Assembly (NCBI GenBank): GCA_046462535.1
Contig: JBKGVF010000020.1
Coordinates: forward strand, 124,001 to 188,000
Origin: JAAZCI01 sp046462535
Lineage (GTDB): Bacteria > Pseudomonadota > Gammaproteobacteria > Cardiobacteriales > Wohlfahrtiimonadaceae
Direction of reading: 5' to 3'
Length of the DNA stretch: 64,000 nt
Under the pieces are notes generated by a model. It was not told the DNA's origin and ran no database searches. It saw only the letters and a program-made list of their open reading frames with translations. Positions within the stretch are counted from its first letter, which is position 1, and every line of letters starts with the position of its first letter. Below, piece by piece: positions 59,362 through 64,000 of this stretch. Made by a program: the position numbers and the translations under genes.

Positions 59362-59799
59362 CTACTTATCACTCTCAGGTAGCGTTACAAATCCGATATT
59401 CGAGAGCCCCACTTTACTTAAATCGGTCATTAACTTTGCCACCTCCTCATAGGGTACAGAGGCATCAATATGGAGCTGTACAAGAGGATTCTCCTCTGCA
59501 CCTAAACCGGCTCGGTACTCCTGCAATCTCCCTAATAATGATCCCTCTCCAAGTGGCTCATCATTAATAAAGAGCTCTCGCTCCCCATTAAGAGCAATTA
59601 CTAAGGGGGAATCCTCCTCCACCTGAGTCGATTCCTCAAGATCTGTCGCTTCTGGTAATTGTAGCTTTACCGACTGGGTTACTAAAGGCGCCGTTAAGAT
59701 AAAGATCACCAGCAACACTAGCATCACATCAATTAACGGAATCATATTGATCTCTGCGGAAGGTTTATGCTCACTTGAGCGTAAGCGTCCAAAAGCCAT
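59362..59799 (-). CDS. exbD: Biopolymer transport protein ExbD
   Basis: A 145-residue ExbD with one N-terminal membrane span (MIPLIDVMLVLLVIFIL), carrying the essential Asp in the IDVMLVLL motif near residue 25. The periplasmic domain follows. It uses proton motive force with ExbB to energise TonB. Its ATG overlaps the exbB stop codon by one base (TAATG), with GGGGAGGAG just upstream. Confidence 0.93.
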   Translation of the reverse strand: MAFGRLRSSEHKPSAEINMIPLIDVMLVLLVIFILTAPLVTQSVKLQLPEATDLEESTQVEEDSPLVIALNGERELFINDEPLGEGSLLGRLQEYRAGLGAEENPLVQLHIDASVPYEEVAKLMTDLSKVGLSNIGFVTLPESDK

Positions 59800-60647
59800 T
59801 ACATCTCCTCCCCACTACGCTCAAGCGGTGTCGATTGCTTCTCCCCTAAAAATGTGAGTAGATCAAATGCAAATGAATCTAAGCGCCCCATCTTTACCTG
59901 ATTTTTACGCGCCACCCAGTTGTAAGCAATAACTGCCGGAATTGCCACCGCTAAACCAACTCCTGTCATAATAAGTGCTTCGCCCACTGGTCCTGCAACC
60001 TTATCAATCGTTCCTGCTCCCGTTGACCCAATCTCAATCAACGCATGATAGATTCCCCACACCGTTCCAAAAAGCCCCACAAAGGGTGCCGAAGCCGCAA
60101 CTGTTGCTAATGCTGAGCTTCCATTTTCACTTCGTAGCTGCTCCTCATCTAACTTTGTCCGTAAGGTACGGGTTAATAATTGATCAAGAGTACCTGCCTC
60201 TTTAAGATTAACACCCCCCCGTTCCCGATGGCGCTTAACCGCTTGCAACCCTGCCTCTGTTAAGAGCCCATAAGGATTATTACCCATCCGTTTCCCACAA
60301 AACTGCACCACCTCTGCTAAGGACTCAGCCCGCCAAAAATGATGTAAAAATCGGCGGCTACGCCCCCCTTCCACTAGGGAATGGAGAAATTTATAGATAA
60401 TAATCATCCAGGAGATGATGGACATCACGATTAGGATAATGAAGAGTGTTTTCGTTACCAGATCTGCTTGGGCAATAAAGTGCTCAAACCCTAACTGGTT
60501 AAGCTCAGCCCCCATCTCAACTGGAGTGGGAAGAGAGGATCCTCCCCCTTCAACAGCCAGCTCTACCTGAGTATTCGTTATGCCACTATCGATCCCATCG
60601 GCACTCATAACTGCCTGATCAACACTCTGCTTCTCTACTGGGTCCAT
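59799..60647 (-). CDS. exbB: Biopolymer transport protein ExbB
   Basis: A 282-residue ExbB with three membrane segments (about residues 65-85, 188-208 and 228-250). The conserved APFVGLFGTVWGIYHAL near 190 and GEALIMTGVGLAVAIPAVIAYN near 225 form the proton-channel helices. The protein has a longer N-terminal region (about 60 residues before the first span) than E. coli ExbB, which suggests the extended ExbB class. tonB lies 37 bases upstream. Confidence 0.93.
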   Translation of the reverse strand: MDPVEKQSVDQAVMSADGIDSGITNTQVELAVEGGGSSLPTPVEMGAELNQLGFEHFIAQADLVTKTLFIILIVMSIISWMIIIYKFLHSLVEGGRSRRFLHHFWRAESLAEVVQFCGKRMGNNPYGLLTEAGLQAVKRHRERGGVNLKEAGTLDQLLTRTLRTKLDEEQLRSENGSSALATVAASAPFVGLFGTVWGIYHALIEIGSTGAGTIDKVAGPVGEALIMTGVGLAVAIPAVIAYNWVARKNQVKMGRLDSFAFDLLTFLGEKQSTPLERSGEEM

Positions 60648-60684
60648 AAACTTGCTCCTTCTCCTTAATATATTTATCTATTTG

Positions 60685-61458
60685 TTATCTTAGTTTGAAC
60701 TGATAGGGAATGCGAACCTTTACACCCCCAAATTGAATCTCACTCTCGGTAAGTCGTAGTCGAATCTCCCACGCCTTCTCTAAAGCCGCCTCATCTAGAA
60801 TGTTATGGCCAGAGGTTCGCTCTACTCGCGCATCGGTAACTTGACCTGAACTATCGGTGGTTATAAGAATCACCACCGTTCCCTCAAGATGACGTCGTCG
60901 CGCCTGACGGGGATAATTTGGTTGAGGTTTACGTAATACTTGTGCTTGTGATTCTGATAAAACTGTTGCAGCGCTACGCGCCTCTTTCCGATAGTGTTGA
61001 CTACTTGCCTCAGCTGTAGGGGGCTTCACCTCTGATTTTTTAGCGGGAGTGGATCTCTTTGCAGCAACCCGCTGCTCCTCTTTTAGCGCCCTCTCTTTTT
61101 TCCTCTGCTGCGCTACCACTCGATCACTCCTACGCTCACTACTGATAATCGCCTGCTTTGGGGGCTTCTCTCGTCGCCTCTTCTTAACAGGCTCTTCCAT
61201 CTTTGGTCTCTCTTCAAGCTTTAGCTTCTCTTCTTCCTTCGATTTTGGTTGAGGGGGAGCCTCTAACTCCTGCTGACTCTCTTGAGACTCAACAAGATTA
61301 ATCTTTTGCATCACCAGGGGAGCCCCTCCACTCTCTCGCATAATCACCTCTACGGTATGATCTTGTGTAAAGAGCTGATTAAGTGCAACCGCATGCAGAA
61401 CTAATACCACACAAAGTGAGATCGTTAATAGAATTTGTGATTGGCTAACTGGTCGCAT
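60685..61458 (-). CDS. tonB: TonB energy-transducing protein
   Basis: A 257-residue TonB. One N-terminal membrane anchor (ILLTISLCVVLVLHAVALN) with the His found in TonB anchors. A Lys/Glu/Pro-rich periplasmic spacer (about 75-165) follows, then the C-terminal TonB domain with YPRQARRRHLEGTVVILITTDSSGQV near 190 and a conserved terminal AWEIRL segment. It carries energy from ExbBD to the receptor encoded upstream. The spacer is richer in Lys/Arg/Glu than the classic Pro-Lys/Pro-Glu repeats. Confidence 0.92.
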   Translation of the reverse strand: MRPVSQSQILLTISLCVVLVLHAVALNQLFTQDHTVEVIMRESGGAPLVMQKINLVESQESQQELEAPPQPKSKEEEKLKLEERPKMEEPVKKRRREKPPKQAIISSERRSDRVVAQQRKKERALKEEQRVAAKRSTPAKKSEVKPPTAEASSQHYRKEARSAATVLSESQAQVLRKPQPNYPRQARRRHLEGTVVILITTDSSGQVTDARVERTSGHNILDEAALEKAWEIRLRLTESEIQFGGVKVRIPYQFKLR

Positions 61459-61533
61459 TACACGCTTCTCTCTTGCATATCGGTTAATAAGAAGAGGGAA
61501 GAATACTCTCCCCTCTCTCCACAGAGGCTACTC

Positions 61534-63786
61534 TTAAAAGTTATAAGTGATATTGGCCCAAATCTTACGCCCTTCACGAAGACGGTAATAACGATTACGA
61601 TATGTATCGCCCCTTTGGGGTGTTAAAGCCTCCTCATATTTGGCAAAATCCTTATCGAAAAGATTATGAACCCCCGCACTAAAGCTAAGCTGATCAGTAG
61701 ACTCGTAGCGAGTGCCCACATTAGCAATAAGATAGGAGCGGTAGTAGACCTTCGATTCATCATCCTTATGGAGGCCATCATACTGCTTAGCTCGATATTG
61801 CCCTTCAACCCATAAATTCCAACGCTCATTAATCTGATAATCTGCTTTTAAGTTCACCATATGGCGTGGAGTACTGCTAAAGGGGAGTTTCCGTCCCTCA
61901 TCGGTACGATAACTGCTATCGGTATAGGTATAGTTAGCACTTAAGCCCAGCTGATCATTGAACTGATACTTTGCCCCAAGCTCTAATCCATAAAGCTTAG
62001 CGCTATCGAGATTCATCCGTTGACTGAAGTTCTCTACATCCCATCCTGCCCCTAAATCGACACAGCCAGCCACAGGGTTGATGGCACAGTTTGGTACATC
62101 TACCGAATCAATCTTATCTTTAAACTTGGTGTAAAAGAGTGTTGCAGTTGTACTAAAATTCTCATTATTATCATAGCCTAGCGCTAACTCTAATGAGGTA
62201 GAGGTTTCAGGCTGTAGATCACTATTACCAAGCAGAGGCAAAGTTCCTTGACGACCTAATCCGATAATATCATCGGTCATCAGGTTAACATCGGGCGCTC
62301 TAAAGGCTCGACTCACCCCCCCTTTAATCTGCCAATTATCATTAATCTCCCACAAGAGGTATGCTCGTGGACTAAAGTGGCTACCAAAGAGCTCATTATG
62401 GTCATAACGTAACCCCAATGTTGCCACCAGATTATCTTGAAGAATCCACTCATCCTCTAAAAAGAGTGCCCAGTGCCACTGCTTCACATCAACCGGAGCG
62501 CTATGGAGGGTATCGGTTAGCTTTTGAGTACGATACTGCCCACCTGCCGTAATAAAATGATTCTCCCCCAAGGCAAATTGCCAAGTGTGATCGAATACTA
62601 AGTTGCGATACTTAATATCTCTTGCAGTCCCATCAATAGCAGGATCAGGAATTGCTTGAACAGGATTGAGTCGCCCTAAGGTCTCGGTAGTATCCCATAA
62701 AAGAGAGCTATTAACAGTGGCAAACCCTAAACGCCCCTCATGGGAGAGGGCGTATCGCGTCCGGTTAAACCGCAACTCCTCACTATAGCCACCCCCTGCT
62801 TTTCCAAGCGCAACATCACTATTTAAGGTGCCTAGCTGCCCTTCACTATTATCCACTCGCTGCACTCCATGATCGATTGTAAAGAGCAGATCGTGCTGGT
62901 CGGTGGGTGTATAAGAGAGTCGTGCACCAACATTATAGTTTTTCCGTGCCCCTAATCCTGTAAAGTTAGCATAGCTACCTGTATAGATACCTGATGCTCG
63001 CTCAGTGGGGTTGGTGGCGTAACGCCCTTTAGCATTACCACGATGTTGCAGACTTCCCATTAGAGCTAGCCCTAGCTTATCCTCCTTTAATGGACCTGCA
63101 GCGTAGAGACTAATCCCCCCTTCACCACCAAAATCATTGCTAGTGGGAATTGCTGTATTTGCACTAATCTCACCCCCCCACTGATCAGGAACCTTCTTCG
63201 TGATCACATTAATTACCCCACCTAAGGCATCTGATCCATAGAGTGTCGACATTGGACCTCGTACCACCTCTATCCGCTCGATCGCTGAGCGGGGTGGAAT
63301 AAAACTACTATCGACATCTCCAAATCCATTAGGACGCGCCCCTGAACTATTTTGACTAAGACGTTTACCATCGATCAGCAGCAAGGTGTAATCACTCGGT
63401 AAGCCACGAATCCCGATATCGGCACCACCACTCTTCCCACCCTGTTCAATCATTACCCCCTCAACACCCCCCAACATTGCTCCTAAACCCTCTCCCGGCT
63501 CCTGCGCTAACTCAGCGGCTGTAATGATAGAGATACTCGCTGGAGCCTCTTTTATGCTCTGCTCATATCCTGATGCAGTGACCACCACCTTAGAGAGATC
63601 AATAACCCCCCCTTTTACGGTAGAAACTTCTGGCACCTCCCCCTCCTGCGCCAAAACATTAGTAGAGAAACCCGCTAATAGAGAAAATAACGCCATAGTA
63701 AGCGGATGGCGGAGAGGTTTCTGCTTTTTAAGAGGATTAACCGGATTCAGATCTGCTACTGGTTGATTCGGCTCTTGATGACTCAT
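61534..63786 (-). CDS. TonB-dependent catecholate-type siderophore receptor
   Basis: A 750-residue outer-membrane receptor. A long N-region signal peptide ends near STNVLAQ (about residue 46). The TonB box KVVVTASG is near 66. The plug domain (GIRGLPSDYTLLLIDGKR and ERIEVVRGPMSTLYGSDALGGVINVITK near 180) is followed by a 22-strand barrel ending in Phe. The plug and DVDSSFIPPRSAIERIEVVRG pattern resembles FepA/CirA/PfeA-type receptors, so the substrate is probably a catecholate siderophore. An alternative start at 63696 gives a normal signal length. Fur-like sites are upstream. Confidence 0.85.
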   Translation of the reverse strand: MSHQEPNQPVADLNPVNPLKKQKPLRHPLTMALFSLLAGFSTNVLAQEGEVPEVSTVKGGVIDLSKVVVTASGYEQSIKEAPASISIITAAELAQEPGEGLGAMLGGVEGVMIEQGGKSGGADIGIRGLPSDYTLLLIDGKRLSQNSSGARPNGFGDVDSSFIPPRSAIERIEVVRGPMSTLYGSDALGGVINVITKKVPDQWGGEISANTAIPTSNDFGGEGGISLYAAGPLKEDKLGLALMGSLQHRGNAKGRYATNPTERASGIYTGSYANFTGLGARKNYNVGARLSYTPTDQHDLLFTIDHGVQRVDNSEGQLGTLNSDVALGKAGGGYSEELRFNRTRYALSHEGRLGFATVNSSLLWDTTETLGRLNPVQAIPDPAIDGTARDIKYRNLVFDHTWQFALGENHFITAGGQYRTQKLTDTLHSAPVDVKQWHWALFLEDEWILQDNLVATLGLRYDHNELFGSHFSPRAYLLWEINDNWQIKGGVSRAFRAPDVNLMTDDIIGLGRQGTLPLLGNSDLQPETSTSLELALGYDNNENFSTTATLFYTKFKDKIDSVDVPNCAINPVAGCVDLGAGWDVENFSQRMNLDSAKLYGLELGAKYQFNDQLGLSANYTYTDSSYRTDEGRKLPFSSTPRHMVNLKADYQINERWNLWVEGQYRAKQYDGLHKDDESKVYYRSYLIANVGTRYESTDQLSFSAGVHNLFDKDFAKYEEALTPQRGDTYRNRYYRLREGRKIWANITYNF

Positions 63787-63882
63787 AATCGATATTACTC
63801 CCTAATGTAATAATTAGTTGATGATCAAAATGGATCGTTTTTATCGTGCTTAACGTATCTTTAATAAAAAGCACCCCTTGCT

Positions 63883-63942
63883 GATAATGAGAATTATTAT
63901 CAAAGAGAGAATCATTGTCAATACAAATGAGAATTATTTGCG
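63883..63942. promoter_or_regulatory. Tandem Fur-box-like sites upstream of the receptor
   Basis: At 63883-63901 the sequence GATAATGAGAATTATTATC matches 17 of 19 positions of the classical Fur box. A second site, CAAATGAGAATTATTTGCG, is at 63924-63942, with a GAGAATCATTGTC half-site between them. They lie 100-160 bases upstream of the receptor gene, which makes iron repression likely. Confidence 0.75.
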
Positions 63943-64000
63943 TTTGTTAATAGGATTGATTGGCATTTAATTGATCTCTATCATTTTTCGAACAAAACTT

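Noticed and set aside
1..64000. CRISPR arrays, insertion sequences, integrases, prophage blocks or a defence system
   Set aside because: I found no regularly spaced repeats, transposase or integrase motifs, or clustered unknown accessory genes. The single tail-fibre-like orphan does not make a prophage.

Overview
The window looks like ordinary chromosome from a low-to-moderate GC gammaproteobacterium. The pointers are FimV/HubP, TamA, EpmA, RhlB divergent from TrxA, an artPIQM operon in the E. coli gene order, leuB-asd-fimV in the Pseudomonas order, and a Pho regulon with classical PHO boxes. A member of Cardiobacteriales (Ignatzschineria or Wohlfahrtiimonas type) would fit, but that placement is inference and no rRNA is present to support it. 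I see no insertion sequence, integrase, prophage block, CRISPR array or toxin-antitoxin pair. Genes are dense and most transcription units end in recognisable hairpin terminators.

Layout. 1-2.5 kb: LysR regulator with an overlapping GIY-YIG protein, facing an amidohydrolase that has its own promoter, structured leader and terminator. 2.5-10 kb: nadK, then nhaD (long structured leader), lysC, tamA and tilS. 9.8-15.4 kb: aldB-like aldehyde dehydrogenase, uvrD, a hotdog thioesterase and epmA. 15.4-23.4 kb, minus strand: fimV, asd, leuB, an MFS exporter, dut and an NDUFA9-like dehydrogenase. 23.6-26.4 kb: glmM, a secreted protein of unknown function and a methyltransferase. 26.5-36.3 kb: phosphate block, with phoBR on plus and pstB-phoU and pstSCA on minus. 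The two pst parts are separated by apt and a divergent GntR regulator/lhgO pair. Three PHO boxes share one promoter geometry.

36.4-45 kb: panBC, an APC permease, a MnmM-type tRNA methyltransferase followed by a small TonB-like membrane protein, lysS, guaB, pgsA and tRNA-Ser(GCU). 45.3-48.4 kb: artPIQM arginine importer with an internal terminator after artI. 48.7-51.5 kb: a P-loop protein, an Mth938-like protein, a MidA methyltransferase and a small lipoprotein. The middle two belong to the families of the mitochondrial complex I assembly factors NDUFAF3 and NDUFAF7. 51.7-57.7 kb: rhlB, trxA (active site CMPC), prfB with its programmed frameshift, an MFS carrier and radA. 57.7-63.8 kb: a protein of unknown function, a CoA-binding protein, then exbD, exbB, tonB and a catecholate-type TonB-dependent receptor behind tandem Fur-box-like sites.

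Most of the window is housekeeping. The parts most worth a second look are the small structured transcript ahead of the amidohydrolase, the nhaD leader, the split pst locus with its uniform PHO promoters, the MnmM homologue in a Gram-negative, the complex-I-assembly-like cluster, and a perfect-core 26-nt palindrome between apt and the GntR gene.
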